A stretch of 64,000 nucleotides of DNA, from contig NZ_CP025536.1 of NCBI RefSeq assembly GCF_002953735.1, forward strand, positions 502,001 to 566,000, written 5' to 3'. Each line of letters begins with the position of its first letter. Within the stretch, counting starts at the first letter, position 1. The notes under the pieces are model-generated. The model was not told the DNA's origin and did no database searches. It saw only the letters and a list, made by a program, of their open reading frames with translations. Below are positions 55,790 through 64,000 of this stretch, piece by piece. The stretch comes from Streptococcus pluranimalium. Its GTDB lineage: Bacteria; Bacillota; Bacilli; Lactobacillales; Streptococcaceae. The position numbers and the translations under genes were made by a program.

Positions 55790-56716
55790 ATGAAAAAACA
55801 AACAAAACTTTACACAGGTGTTATTACCTTGATGTCTATCTTGACTTTAGCAGCCTGTTCACAAGAAGCTAGCCCTAAGGATAACCTTGTTACCATGAAG
55901 GGTGATGCTATTACAGTTTCTGATTTTTATAAACAAGCAAAGGATACAACTGCTGGGCAACAAGCTATGCTAACCCTTGTTTTAGAACGTGTTTTTGAAG
56001 AGCAATACGGTAAAAATGTTAGTGACAAAGAAGTAACCAAAGCCTACAATAAGCAGGTTGACACTTATGGTTCGAATTTCTCAGCGGCTTTAACATCTGC
56101 CGGAATGACTGAAGAAACTTACAAGCAACAAATCCGTGTTGAGAAATTAATTGAGTATGCTGTAGAAAAAGCAGCTAAAAAAGAACTTACAGATGCCAAC
56201 TATCAAAAAGCTTATGAAAAATACTCTCCGGAAGTATCCACACAAGTTATCAAATTGGACGATGAGAAAAAAGCAAAATCAACTCTAGAACAAGTAAAAG
56301 CTGAAGGTGCTGATTTTGCGAAGATTGCTAAGGAAAACTCAGCTGAGAAAACGATTGACTATAAATTTGACTCATCTGATAACACCTTACCAACGGAAGT
56401 TAAAGACGCTGCTTTCAAACTAAAAGAAGGTGAGACGTCAGAAGTCGTTCAAGCAACTGATATGACAACTTATCAGCCAACATACTACATTGTTAAAACA
56501 ACGAAAAAAGAAGCTAAGAATTCAGATTGGAAAACCTATAAAAAACGTTTAACCGAAACGATTCTTAATGAGAAAAAAGCTGATTCAAGTTTCCAAAATA
56601 AGGTTATCGCAGCTGCTCTTGAAAAAGCTAATGTCAAAATCAAAGACAAGAGTTTTAGCAATATCTTGGCAAACTATAATGCGACAACAGGTTCGTCATC
56701 AAGCGCTTCGAAATAG
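55790..56716 (+). CDS. prsA: Foldase lipoprotein PrsA (peptidyl-prolyl isomerase)
   Basis: 308 residues. Signal peptide with lipobox LAAC (Cys23), so anchored on the outer membrane face where it folds secreted proteins. The PPIC (parvulin) domain corresponds to about residues 145-245 and appears degenerate compared with active PrsA, as is common in streptococci. The C-terminal Ser-rich tail is short. AAAGGAG precedes the ATG. Confidence 0.94.
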   Translation: MKKQTKLYTGVITLMSILTLAACSQEASPKDNLVTMKGDAITVSDFYKQAKDTTAGQQAMLTLVLERVFEEQYGKNVSDKEVTKAYNKQVDTYGSNFSAALTSAGMTEETYKQQIRVEKLIEYAVEKAAKKELTDANYQKAYEKYSPEVSTQVIKLDDEKKAKSTLEQVKAEGADFAKIAKENSAEKTIDYKFDSSDNTLPTEVKDAAFKLKEGETSEVVQATDMTTYQPTYYIVKTTKKEAKNSDWKTYKKRLTETILNEKKADSSFQNKVIAAALEKANVKIKDKSFSNILANYNATTGSSSSASK

Positions 56717-56722
56717 TCCTTC

Positions 56723-56935
56723 TTGACCAGAAGCTTGAAAATCATTATAATGTAAAGGGTAAGAATAACTTTTTAAAATCTTCTTCAGAAAGCTGATGGT
56801 TGCTGCGAATCAGTGAAGTTTGAAAAGTTTGCTACTTACTTTAGTACAATTTGACATATTAAAGAGAATGACAAGTTCATTGAATGAAGGTGGTACCGCG
56901 GTTTTTCGCCCTTCGTTTGGTGGATTTGTCTTATT
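56723..56935 (+). ncRNA. T-box riboswitch leader of the alaS unit, with its promoter
   Basis: Promoter TTGACC (56723-56728), 17 nt, TATAAT (56746-56751), immediately after prsA. T-box core AGGTGGTACCGCGG at 56888-56901, followed by a terminator-type hairpin GAAGG...CCCTTC and a T-rich stretch. GCT/GCG alanine codons occur in the stem I region (near 56793-56800) and are possible specifiers. It responds to uncharged tRNA-Ala. Confidence 0.88.
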
Positions 56936-56951
56936 TTTAGGAGGAAATCCT

Positions 56952-57449
56952 ATGAAGAGCTTTCAAGTGAAACAAAAATTCCTATTCATAGGAGGTTGAT
57001 TTACAATCTCTGATGACCTAGGTTTGCCAAGCTATCAAGTTGAAGGATCCTTTCTCAAAATCCCCAAAATATTTACGATATCAGATATGCAGGGTCAAGA
57101 AGTCAGTCGAATTGAAAAGAAACCGATTTGCTTTTTACCGCAATTTGAGGTTATCTTAGCAGATGGTACTAGCTTTACGATCAAGAAGGCATTGACTTTC
57201 TTGAAATCCCGTTATCATGTCCAAGGTTTGGACATGACTGTCAAAGGAAATATCTGGGATTGGGATTTTAGCTTACAAAAAGGTGGCCATGAGATTGCTA
57301 CTATTAGCCAAAATTTAAGTTACCTAACTTTTACTTACACTGTGGACATCTACGATAAAGCTTATAGCGACCTAGTTATTTCTTTAGTGATTGCCATTGA
57401 TTATGTCAAAGAACAAAATACAGCCCAATCATCATCTGGTTCTGTCTAA
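56952..57449 (+). pseudogene. LURP-one-related (LOR/DUF567) gene interrupted by an in-frame TGA
   Basis: ATG 56952 has a perfect AGGAGG. The frame reads MKSFQVKQKFLFIGG, then TGA (56997-56999), then continues in the same frame as FTISDDLGLPSYQVEGSFLK to the stop at 57449. Homologs have a continuous MKTFxVKQKF...FxIxDExG start, so a single substitution created the TGA. The remaining 141-residue frame would start at TTG 57024 without a good ribosome site. LOR proteins are tubby-like; the role in bacteria is unknown. Located between the T-box and alaS. Confidence 0.85.
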
Positions 57450-57514
57450 ACGTTTAGAACGCTATTGATGTCTTGTATAGACAATACTCGCCAACCTCAA
57501 AAAAGGAGATAGAA

Positions 57515-60133
57515 ATGAAATCATTATCATCAGCAGCAATTCGTCAAATGTGGCTTGATTTTTGGAAATCAAAAGGTCACTCCGTGGAACCATCAGCAAA
57601 CTTGGTTCCCGTAAACGACCCAACCCTACTTTGGATTAACTCTGGTGTCGCTACCCTTAAAAAATATTTTGATGGTTCTGTTATTCCAGAAAATCCCCGC
57701 ATTACTAATGCTCAAAAATCTATCCGTACCAACGATATTGAAAATGTTGGTAAAACTGCTCGCCATCATACCATGTTTGAAATGCTTGGAAACTTTTCAA
57801 TCGGTGATTATTTCCGTGATGAAGCAATTGAATGGGGCTTTGAACTCTTAACAAGCCCAGAATGGTTTGCTTTTCCAAAAGAAAAACTTTACATGACCTA
57901 CTATCCTGAAGATAAGGATTCTTACAATCGCTGGATTTCTTTGGGTGTAGAACCCGATCACCTTATCCCATTAGAAGAAAATTTCTGGGAAATCGGTGCT
58001 GGACCATCTGGACCAGATACTGAAATTTTCTTTGACCGTGGAGAAGACTTTGATCCTGAAAATATTGGCATTCGTCTTCTTGAAGAAGATTTGGAAAATG
58101 ACCGTTACATTGAAATCTGGAACATCGTTTTGTCTCAATTCAACGCAGATCCAGAAGTACCGCGCTCTGAGTACAAAGAATTACCAAATAAAAATATTGA
58201 TACGGGCGCAGGTTTAGAACGCTTAGCGGCAATTTTCCAAGGGGCTAAAACTAACTTTGAAACAGACCTTTTCATGCCAATTATCAATGAAGTGGAAACA
58301 TTATCTGGAAAAACTTACGATCCAGATGGCGATAATATGAGCTTTAAAGTTATCGCAGACCACATTCGTGCCCTTTCCTTTGCTATCGGTGATGGTGCTC
58401 TTCCAGGAAATGAAGGTCGTGGCTATGTCCTTCGTCGTTTGCTTCGTCGTGCTGTTATGCATGGTCGTCGTCTCGGTATCACTGATGCTTTCCTTTACAA
58501 ACTTGTTCCAACAGTTGGTCGCATCATGGAAAGCTACTATCCAGAAGTTCTTGAAAAACGAGACTTTATCGAAAAAATCGTTAAACGCGAAGAAGAAACC
58601 TTTGCTCGTACCATCGATGCTGGTACAGGTCACTTAGAAGATCTTTTGGCTGATCTTAAAGATGCTGGTAAGGATACCCTTGACGGTAAAGACATCTTCA
58701 AACTCTATGATACTTATGGATTCCCAGTAGAATTAACAGAAGAGTTAGCTGAAGACGCTGGCTACAAAATTGACCATGCTGGCTTCAAAGCAGCCATGAA
58801 AGAACAACAAGACCGTGCGCGTGCGGCGGTTGTCAAAGGTGGTTCAATGGGTATGCAAAACGAAACCCTTGCTGGCATCACAGAACCTTCTGAATTTGTT
58901 TATTATGTGGATAGCTTAGAATCAACACTTTCAGTTATCGTTGTGGACAATGAGCGTTCAGAAGTCGTTTCTGAAGGTCAAGCCCTTCTGGTATTTGACA
59001 AAACCCCATTCTATGCTGAAATGGGGGGACAGGTTGCTGACCATGGTGTCATCAAAAATGAGAAAGGCGATATCGTTGCCAAAGTGACTGATGTTCAAAA
59101 AGCACCGAATGGTCAAGCGCTTCATACTGTTGAAGTCCTTGCAAGTCTTGCGACTGGTACAAAATACTCACTGGAAATTGATAAAGACCGTCGCTTCTCA
59201 GTTGAGAAAAATCACACAGCAACTCACTTGCTCCATGCAGCCCTTCATCATGTTATCGGAGAACATGCGACTCAGGCTGGTTCTTTGAACGAAGAAGGTT
59301 TCCTACGTTTTGACTTCACTCACTTTGAAGCAGTAACTGCAGAAGAGCTTCGTCAACTTGAAACAGAAGTCAACGAGCAAATCTGGAATGCAATTGCCGT
59401 TCAAACTGTTGAAACTGATGTGGATAAAGCTAAAGAGATGGGCGCTATGGCACTCTTTGGTGAGAAATACGGTAAAGTTGTTCGTGTCGTTACCATTGGT
59501 GACTACTCTGTCGAACTTTGTGGTGGTACACACGTGTCAAACACTTCTGAGATTGGTCTCTTCAAGATCGTTAAAGAAGAAGGTATCGGATCAGGTACTC
59601 GTCGTATCTTGGCAGTGACTGGTAAAGAAGCTTTCCAAGCCTTCCGTGACCGCGAAGATGCTTTAAAAACTGTTGCTCAGACACTTAAAGTACCTCAAAT
59701 GGATCAAGTACCAAATAAAGTGAATAGCCTCAACGAACAAGTTCGTGAGCTTCAAAAAGAAAATGCTGAGCTTAAAGAAAAAGCAGCAGCAGCTCAAGCA
59801 GGTGATGTCTTCAAAGATGTCAAAGAAAGCTCAGGTGTGCGCTACATTGCTACTCAAGTTGAAGTGGCAGACGCAGGTGCTCTTCGTACATTTGCTGATA
59901 ACTGGAAACAAAAAGACTACTCTGATGTCCTTGTTCTTGTGGCAAGTATTGGCGAAAAAGTTAATGTTCTTGTAGCAAGCAAATCAAAAAACATCCATGC
60001 CGGAAATACGATCAAAGCCCTTGCTCCTATCGTAGCAGGTCGTGGTGGTGGTAAACCAGACATGGCCATGGCTGGAGGATCAGATGCTTCTAAAATGGCT
60101 GACTTATTAGCAGCAGTACCAGAACAGTTCTAA
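57515..60133 (+). CDS. alaS: Alanyl-tRNA synthetase
   Basis: 872 residues from ATG 57515, preceded by AAAGGAG; the frame extends 42 nt upstream without a site. Class II core (about 1-240), tRNA recognition region, editing domain with [11 protein letters not shown] and CGGTHVSNT zinc motifs, and C-terminal DHHA1 domain with [14 protein letters not shown]. It is under the T-box at 56758-56935, about 580 nt upstream, and the broken LOR gene lies between. Confidence 0.97.
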   Translation: MKSLSSAAIRQMWLDFWKSKGHSVEPSANLVPVNDPTLLWINSGVATLKKYFDGSVIPENPRITNAQKSIRTNDIENVGKTARHHTMFEMLGNFSIGDYFRDEAIEWGFELLTSPEWFAFPKEKLYMTYYPEDKDSYNRWISLGVEPDHLIPLEENFWEIGAGPSGPDTEIFFDRGEDFDPENIGIRLLEEDLENDRYIEIWNIVLSQFNADPEVPRSEYKELPNKNIDTGAGLERLAAIFQGAKTNFETDLFMPIINEVETLSGKTYDPDGDNMSFKVIADHIRALSFAIGDGALPGNEGRGYVLRRLLRRAVMHGRRLGITDAFLYKLVPTVGRIMESYYPEVLEKRDFIEKIVKREEETFARTIDAGTGHLEDLLADLKDAGKDTLDGKDIFKLYDTYGFPVELTEELAEDAGYKIDHAGFKAAMKEQQDRARAAVVKGGSMGMQNETLAGITEPSEFVYYVDSLESTLSVIVVDNERSEVVSEGQALLVFDKTPFYAEMGGQVADHGVIKNEKGDIVAKVTDVQKAPNGQALHTVEVLASLATGTKYSLEIDKDRRFSVEKNHTATHLLHAALHHVIGEHATQAGSLNEEGFLRFDFTHFEAVTAEELRQLETEVNEQIWNAIAVQTVETDVDKAKEMGAMALFGEKYGKVVRVVTIGDYSVELCGGTHVSNTSEIGLFKIVKEEGIGSGTRRILAVTGKEAFQAFRDREDALKTVAQTLKVPQMDQVPNKVNSLNEQVRELQKENAELKEKAAAAQAGDVFKDVKESSGVRYIATQVEVADAGALRTFADNWKQKDYSDVLVLVASIGEKVNVLVASKSKNIHAGNTIKALAPIVAGRGGGKPDMAMAGGSDASKMADLLAAVPEQF

Positions 60134-60143
60134 TAAGACGATT

Positions 60144-60173
60144 AAACCAAGTTCATGTTGAACTTGGTTTTTT
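60144..60173 (+). terminator. Intrinsic terminator after alaS
   Basis: AAACCAAGTTC-atg-TTGAACTTGGTTT plus T-run. An almost identical hairpin recurs at 61352-61382, on the other side of the XRE-DUF3169 pair. Confidence 0.9.
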
Positions 60174-60194
60174 GTTTTGACTATTTTGCATGTC

Positions 60195-60241
60195 TTTTTG
60201 ACAAAAATAATAATATTTTTGACTATTATCGTTGTCAAAAA
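60195..60241 (+). promoter_or_regulatory. Probable operator cluster of the XRE regulator
   Basis: TTTTTGAC occurs at 60195-60202 and 60216-60223 (21 bp apart, two helical turns). Its inverse GTCAAAAA occurs at 60234-60241. TTGACA (60198-60203) within the first copy could be a -35. The arrangement suggests autoregulation by the adjacent XRE protein. Confidence 0.5.
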
Positions 60242-60327
60242 ACAAAATGATGTGTTCCAATAAGTTTAAGAAATCGGATATAAGGGAATGGAGGAGAAGG
60301 AGAAAGATGAGGAAAGGGATAAGATAG

Positions 60328-60552
60328 ATGGAATATATCTTAAAAAATCGCCTTAAGGAATTGCGAGCAAGAGATGGTGTTAATCAGACCCAGATGGCAA
60401 AACTGGCAGGAGTATCGCGTCAGACCATCAGTTTGATAGAACGAGGGGAATACACGCCATCAATTGTTATTGCAATGAAAATTGCTCAGGTGTTTAAAGA
60501 GCCTGTTGAAAATGTCTTTCGATTAGAGGGGGGAGAAAATGAAAAAGAATAG
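60328..60552 (+). CDS. XRE-family DNA-binding regulator
   Basis: 74 residues, little more than one Cro/CI-type helix-turn-helix (NQTQMAKLAGVSRQTISLIE). Such minimal regulators are typically encoded next to a membrane protein. It overlaps the next gene by 14 nt. It probably binds the repeats at 60195-60241. The function of the pair is not known. Confidence 0.9.
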   Translation: MEYILKNRLKELRARDGVNQTQMAKLAGVSRQTISLIERGEYTPSIVIAMKIAQVFKEPVENVFRLEGGENEKE

Positions 60553-61288
60553 TCGTTTACTTCGTGAGTTAAAAAGTTTTGATTTCTGGCTGCTAGGAGG
60601 TATGTTAGTTGGTTTATTTGGTGGCATAATTCTTAGAATCTTAACCTATCTGAGATTTGACTTTATGACCATTAATTGGTTGTGGTTATTAAAAATAGGT
60701 ATCTATAGTTTGCTAGCACTTGTTTTGAGCACCAATCTCGTTACAGGTTTAATGATGGTGAAAATAAAAAAAGAGCTCCCCTTACTAAAAAAATCATCTT
60801 CTGATGATAATGATGAAAGGGAGTGCAAGCTCAATATTAGATTATCTCATGTCATCATATGGCAAAATATCAGCATGGTTATTTTACTTTCTATTTTATG
60901 TTTGTCGACGCTTTATGCTTGGAATAAAGTGTACTGGCTTCTAGGTTTAGACTTGTTATTGATTGTTCTAGTAGTGCTTAGTCAAGTTTATGCTGTTAAG
61001 TTATATAACAAACTTCGAGGAACCAATGTCTCAGCTTTACAAGACAAGAAATCTCTTATGGATAATGGAATGCAGATGAATGAGGGAGAGTTACAGGCTG
61101 AGAAGGAAACTGCTTATGAGATTTTCATAACCTTGAGTACATCACTTATACCGACGCTTTATGTTATTATTTTCTTTATAAGTGCATTTACCCAGACTTC
61201 ACCAATTTTGGCAGTGAGTGTTTTAACGATTATTTATCTTTATATTAACATTGCTCAATTCAAAACAGTTCGTAACTTCTTCAAGTAG
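60539..61288 (+). CDS. DUF3169-like integral membrane protein
   Basis: 249 residues with about six hydrophobic helices (around 17-36, 45-70, 100-120, 128-150, 200-220, 224-240) and a charged loop at about 80-97. The arrangement XRE regulator plus DUF3169 protein is common in Firmicutes, though no function is established. GGGGGAG precedes the start. Confidence 0.78.
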   Translation: MKKNSRLLRELKSFDFWLLGGMLVGLFGGIILRILTYLRFDFMTINWLWLLKIGIYSLLALVLSTNLVTGLMMVKIKKELPLLKKSSSDDNDERECKLNIRLSHVIIWQNISMVILLSILCLSTLYAWNKVYWLLGLDLLLIVLVVLSQVYAVKLYNKLRGTNVSALQDKKSLMDNGMQMNEGELQAEKETAYEIFITLSTSLIPTLYVIIFFISAFTQTSPILAVSVLTIIYLYINIAQFKTVRNFFK

Positions 61289-61351
61289 TTAATAGTCGTT
61301 TAACATGTCACAGTAACGCTGGAATATGTGATTATATTTATATCTTCTGTT

Positions 61352-61382
61352 AAAACCAAGTTCAAATTGAACTTGGTTTTTT
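61352..61382 (+). terminator. Second copy of the alaS-type terminator
   Basis: AAAACCAAGTTC-aaa-TTGAACTTGGTTTTTT. The stem arms are the same as at 60144-60173. Confidence 0.88.
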
Positions 61383-61477
61383 CATGTAATGGTGATTTTT
61401 ACTATTTTTATGATAAAATAGATAAGTTGAGTTTTCTTTTGAAAATCATAAATTTTTTAATTAAGAAGGGGAAAATA

Positions 61478-62875
61478 GTGTCTATTTTTCGTCAAAAAAA
61501 TACCAGTCTAGATAAGACTGAAATGAAACGTCATCTTAAGGTTATTGACCTTGTCTTTCTGGGACTTGGTTCGATGGTAGGAACAGGTATTTTCACCATT
61601 ACAGGTATTGGTGCAGCGCAATACGCTGGTCCTGCCTTAATTATTTCCATTGCGCTTTCTGCCATTGCTGTAGGTATTTTTGCGCTTTTTTATGCTGAAT
61701 TTGCCTCACGCATTCCTGCTAATGGGGGTGCTTACTCTTATATTTATGCTACACTGGGAGAGTTTCCAGCTTGGATTGCTGGTTGGTTGATTATCATGGA
61801 ATTTCTCTTTGCAGTCTCTAGTGTTGCTTCAGGGTGGGGATCTTACTTAAAAGGTTTGCTGGCTAATTATGGCATCCAGCTGCCAGCTGCAATCAACGGA
61901 ACCTTTAACCCAGCTAAGGGGCAGTTTATCGATCTTCTGCCAGTTCTGGTGATGCTATTTGTGACAGCGATTGTTCTCATGGATTCTAAAAAAGCCATGC
62001 GTTTCAATAGTGCTCTGGTTGTTCTCAAGTTTTCAGCTTTGGTTCTCTTTATTGTTCTTGGTCTTTTCTTCTTAAAACCTGATAACTGGACGCCATTCTC
62101 GCCTTTTGGCTGGGGAAATCCTATTGGTGGTCGTTCAGGGATTCTTGCAGGTGCCTCCATTATGTTCTTTGCCTTTCTTGGTTTTGAATCCATTTCCATG
62201 GCAGTTGATGAAGTCCATGACCCTCAAAAGAAGGTACCTAAGGGGATTACCTTGTCATTAATGATTGTGACAGCTATTTATATGCTAGTTACCTTAATTT
62301 TAACAGGTATGGTGCATTATACCAAGCTCAATATTTCAGATGCGGTCTCTTATGCACTACGCTCTGTAGGATTGACTTGGGCTGGTAATTATGTTTCGGT
62401 TGTAGCTATTTTGACCTTGATTACGGTTTGTATTTCCATGACATTCGCCCTATCAAGAACGATTTATAGTATCAGTCGTGACGGTTTGCTTCCTAAAACT
62501 CTCAGTCAGGTGACTAAAAAATCTCGCATCCCTAGAAATGCAACACTAGTAACTGGTGTAGGAGCGATGATATTTGCTGGTATGGTGCCATTAGCTAGTT
62601 TAGCTGAGTTTGTCAATATCACAACCCTTGCTTATCTCATGCTTTTAGCCATTGCTATCATCGTTTTACGAAAACAAGCAGGTTTACCAAAAGAGGGCGA
62701 ATTTAAAATGCCATTTGTGCCTGTTTTACCGATCATTGCTATTGTCATTTGTCTAGTCTTTATGAGCCAGTATCAAGCTGTGACCTGGATTGCTTTCATA
62801 GTAGCTTTAGGTTTAGGAACTTTGATTTATGTCAGTTATGGTTATCAACACTCGACGATCAATGATGGGAAATAA
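61478..62875 (+). CDS. APC-family amino acid permease
   Basis: 465 residues from GTG 61478, with AAGGGG 6 nt upstream; an upstream in-frame ATG (61328) would run through the terminator. Twelve helices; VFLGLGSMVGTGIFTITGIG is the APC signature. Resembles YfnA/CAT-type transporters of cationic or neutral amino acids; substrate not known. Confidence 0.88.
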   Translation: MSIFRQKNTSLDKTEMKRHLKVIDLVFLGLGSMVGTGIFTITGIGAAQYAGPALIISIALSAIAVGIFALFYAEFASRIPANGGAYSYIYATLGEFPAWIAGWLIIMEFLFAVSSVASGWGSYLKGLLANYGIQLPAAINGTFNPAKGQFIDLLPVLVMLFVTAIVLMDSKKAMRFNSALVVLKFSALVLFIVLGLFFLKPDNWTPFSPFGWGNPIGGRSGILAGASIMFFAFLGFESISMAVDEVHDPQKKVPKGITLSLMIVTAIYMLVTLILTGMVHYTKLNISDAVSYALRSVGLTWAGNYVSVVAILTLITVCISMTFALSRTIYSISRDGLLPKTLSQVTKKSRIPRNATLVTGVGAMIFAGMVPLASLAEFVNITTLAYLMLLAIAIIVLRKQAGLPKEGEFKMPFVPVLPIIAIVICLVFMSQYQAVTWIAFIVALGLGTLIYVSYGYQHSTINDGK

Positions 62876-62883
62876 GGAGTAGC

Positions 62884-63071
62884 ATGATGCAAAAAAAGTA
62901 ACATTGATTGCTGTTGTTTTTATGATAATAGCAACAGTTGCACATATTGTGATGTCAATCCATGCCTTTAATGATGGTGCTAGTTTTAGTAAAAATATCT
63001 TAAATGGGATTCTAGTTCTCGTTTTTCTCAGTATTACTAAAACTTTACTAGATCTCAGAAAAACAAAATAA
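62884..63071 (+). pseudogene. Small membrane protein with a frameshift at a slippery A-AAA-AAG site
   Basis: AAGGAG is followed by ATG-ATG, coding M-M-Q-K-K and then TAA. One frame back, from GTA 62898, a 57-residue two-helix protein is open to the stop at 63071 (VTLIAVVFMIIATVAHIVMS and ILVLVFLSITKTLLDL), but it has no ATG or ribosome site of its own. The zero frame contains A-AAA-AAG (62892-62898) immediately before the stop. A -1 slip there joins both parts; so would one extra A in the seven-A run. Gene loss by one deletion or programmed frameshifting are both possible. Confidence 0.7.
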
Positions 63072-63103
63072 CCAAGCAGAGTTAATGCTCTACTTGGTTT
63101 TTT
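63070..63103. terminator. Terminator between the small membrane gene and the CDF transporter
   Basis: ACCAAG...CTTGGT with inner GAG/CTC pairing and T-run, between convergent genes. The outer arms share the AACCAAG/CTTGGTT sequence with the two terminators above. Confidence 0.75.
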
Positions 63104-63108
63104 AATGC

Positions 63109-64000
63109 CTAAAAGGCAAATTCAACAGTGACGAATTCAAAAGAATTTTGTAAATCTTCAAGGATAAGGGATTTGAGATTGACGGATTCTGAGATGAGAT
63201 CTAAGTTGGCTGGGTCTAGGATGTGGACTCGAACACTGATATGAGTTCCCTGCTTGTAAATAAAAATATCCAAGTCGTGATAGTATTTATTGAAATGTGT
63301 CTGGAAAACATCGTGGATGACAGGAACAATTTGCCTATTTCGAGTAGGTGACTGTGTAAATTCTTTGAAGGAATCTGTTAAGATTGTTAAAGGTTCTTTA
63401 TAGGAAAAAAGAACGAGAATTAAAGTGATAAAAAAGTCTGCAGTATAATGCAAAAAGCCAAGAGCACTTTCTATCGGGATAATTTTTAGTAGCAAGATAG
63501 AAATACCCACTCCCGCAGAAATTAGACCATCGATAAAATTTCCTTTGCTTTCAGCAGCAATAATAGTTGATAAGTGATTGATTTGACGATTTTTCTGACG
63601 ATTATAAAATCCTAACCCAAAGCATAGGATGACCATCGAGATAGTATAAGGTAGTACCAAATTGGTCTCAATGACATGCCCTTCTCCGTGGATAAAAAAA
63701 GCATAGGCAGCAGCGCTTGTTTCGAGTAAGGTAATAATCAGGAGCATAAGCGTTGCGATTGATTTCAAGATGCCGTATAAGGGCTCTAAAAAGTACATGC
63801 CATTAGGAAATGTCTCAGTTTTACGGTGGCTGTTACCTGAGATAAAGACAGCTGCTAAAGTAGAGATGAAGGCTATCAGTGAGAATACGCCATCTAAAAG
63901 CAAGGCATTTAAATCGGTCACAATATAGATAATGAGACCTGCAAGCCCAATAAAGAAATTTCCGATCGTAGATACGATAAGGGATTGTCTCTCAACTTGT
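63109..64000 (-). CDS. Cation diffusion facilitator (CDF) family transporter (partial, 5' end outside window)
   Basis: The minus-strand frame is open from the window edge (64000) to the stop at 63109-63111, so about 297 C-terminal residues are visible. A GTG at 63921 could be read as a start, but codons upstream of it (VERQSLIVSTIGNFFIGLAG) are clearly part of the same protein. Transmembrane helices contain the DGVFSLIAF metal-site helix, and a cytoplasmic C-terminal domain follows (HISVRVHILD). Probably exports Zn, Mn or a similar cation; the metal is unknown. Confidence 0.82.
   Translation of the reverse strand, partial: QVERQSLIVSTIGNFFIGLAGLIIYIVTDLNALLLDGVFSLIAFISTLAAVFISGNSHRKTETFPNGMYFLEPLYGILKSIATLMLLIITLLETSAAAYAFFIHGEGHVIETNLVLPYTISMVILCFGLGFYNRQKNRQINHLSTIIAAESKGNFIDGLISAGVGISILLLKIIPIESALGFLHYTADFFITLILVLFSYKEPLTILTDSFKEFTQSPTRNRQIVPVIHDVFQTHFNKYYHDLDIFIYKQGTHISVRVHILDPANLDLISESVNLKSLILEDLQNSFEFVTVEFAF

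Noticed and set aside
63109..63921. CDF transporter as a complete gene starting at GTG 63921
   Set aside because: Codons upstream to the window edge continue a membrane helix in frame, so the true start lies outside.

Overview
The window is a chromosomal segment of a low-GC Firmicute, almost certainly a Streptococcus. This rests on the gene content and local gene orders: ybeY-dgkA-era, pmrA-like-rpmG-secG-rnr-smpB, divergent pepQ/ccpA, coiA-pepF, O-methyltransferase-prsA, and Mn-type sodA next to holA. It also rests on a competence (ComX/SigX) CIN-box upstream of coiA and on strong AGGAGG-type ribosome binding sites. The species cannot be fixed from the sequence alone; the gene order looks most like pyogenic-group streptococci. 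No rRNA, tRNA, CRISPR, IS element or prophage was seen.

Layout. 1-4.5 kb: 3' part of a membrane protein on the minus strand, then ybeY, dgkA, era and three consecutive NUDIX hydrolases. 4.7-13.7 kb: mutM, coaE, a YczE-like membrane protein, a HerA/DUF853 ATPase, a drug-efflux MFS, rpmG, secG, rnr, smpB and a TPR protein. 13.9-19.5 kb: a LacI-regulated sugar ABC transporter with a GH32 sucrose/fructan hydrolase; its first permease gene is frameshifted. 19.6-26.9 kb: gabD-type aldehyde dehydrogenase, gloA, nitroreductase, ClC channel, LOG protein, pepQ and ccpA. 27-35.4 kb: alpha-amylase, two glycolipid glycosyltransferases, T-box-controlled thrS and dhaKLM. 35.5-41.2 kb: a streptococcal DUF3114-like gene, then the most unusual region. 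41.3-51 kb: holA, sodA, a penicillin-recognising-type serine hydrolase, queA, nagB, a glutathionyl-hydroquinone reductase, an RsuA-type pseudouridine synthase, coiA and pepF. 51-64 kb: an accessory block (unknown protein, GNAT, HAD, OFA-type MFS, a long spacer), O-methyltransferase, prsA, a T-box unit with a broken LURP-one gene and alaS, an XRE/DUF3169 pair, an amino-acid permease, a small frameshifted membrane protein and a CDF transporter that runs off the window.

The accessory locus at 36.7-41.2 kb holds three tandem copies of a small membrane or lipoprotein gene. Each is followed by a TTG-initiated 'toxin head'. Only the third head continues into a full 552-residue protein with an alpha/beta-hydrolase (lipase) domain (Ser204, Asp266, His302) and a helical C-terminal region. 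Two small helical proteins resembling the DUF3130/TIGR04197 and DUF3958 partners of LXG toxins follow. I interpret it as a type VII-secreted, reverse-LXG lipase toxin (TslA-like) with an immunity-gene array and two orphan toxin heads. The secretion machinery is not in this window.

Other points: at least five genes have a -10 box only 6-7 nt before the start codon and no Shine-Dalgarno (probable leaderless mRNAs). One NUDIX gene appears to start at ATC. Three genes are interrupted, by a frameshift in a T-rich run, an in-frame TGA, and a frameshift at an A-AAA-AAG heptamer. Several promoters carry clear palindromic operators (sugar operon, gabD, nagB, dhaK, XRE module).
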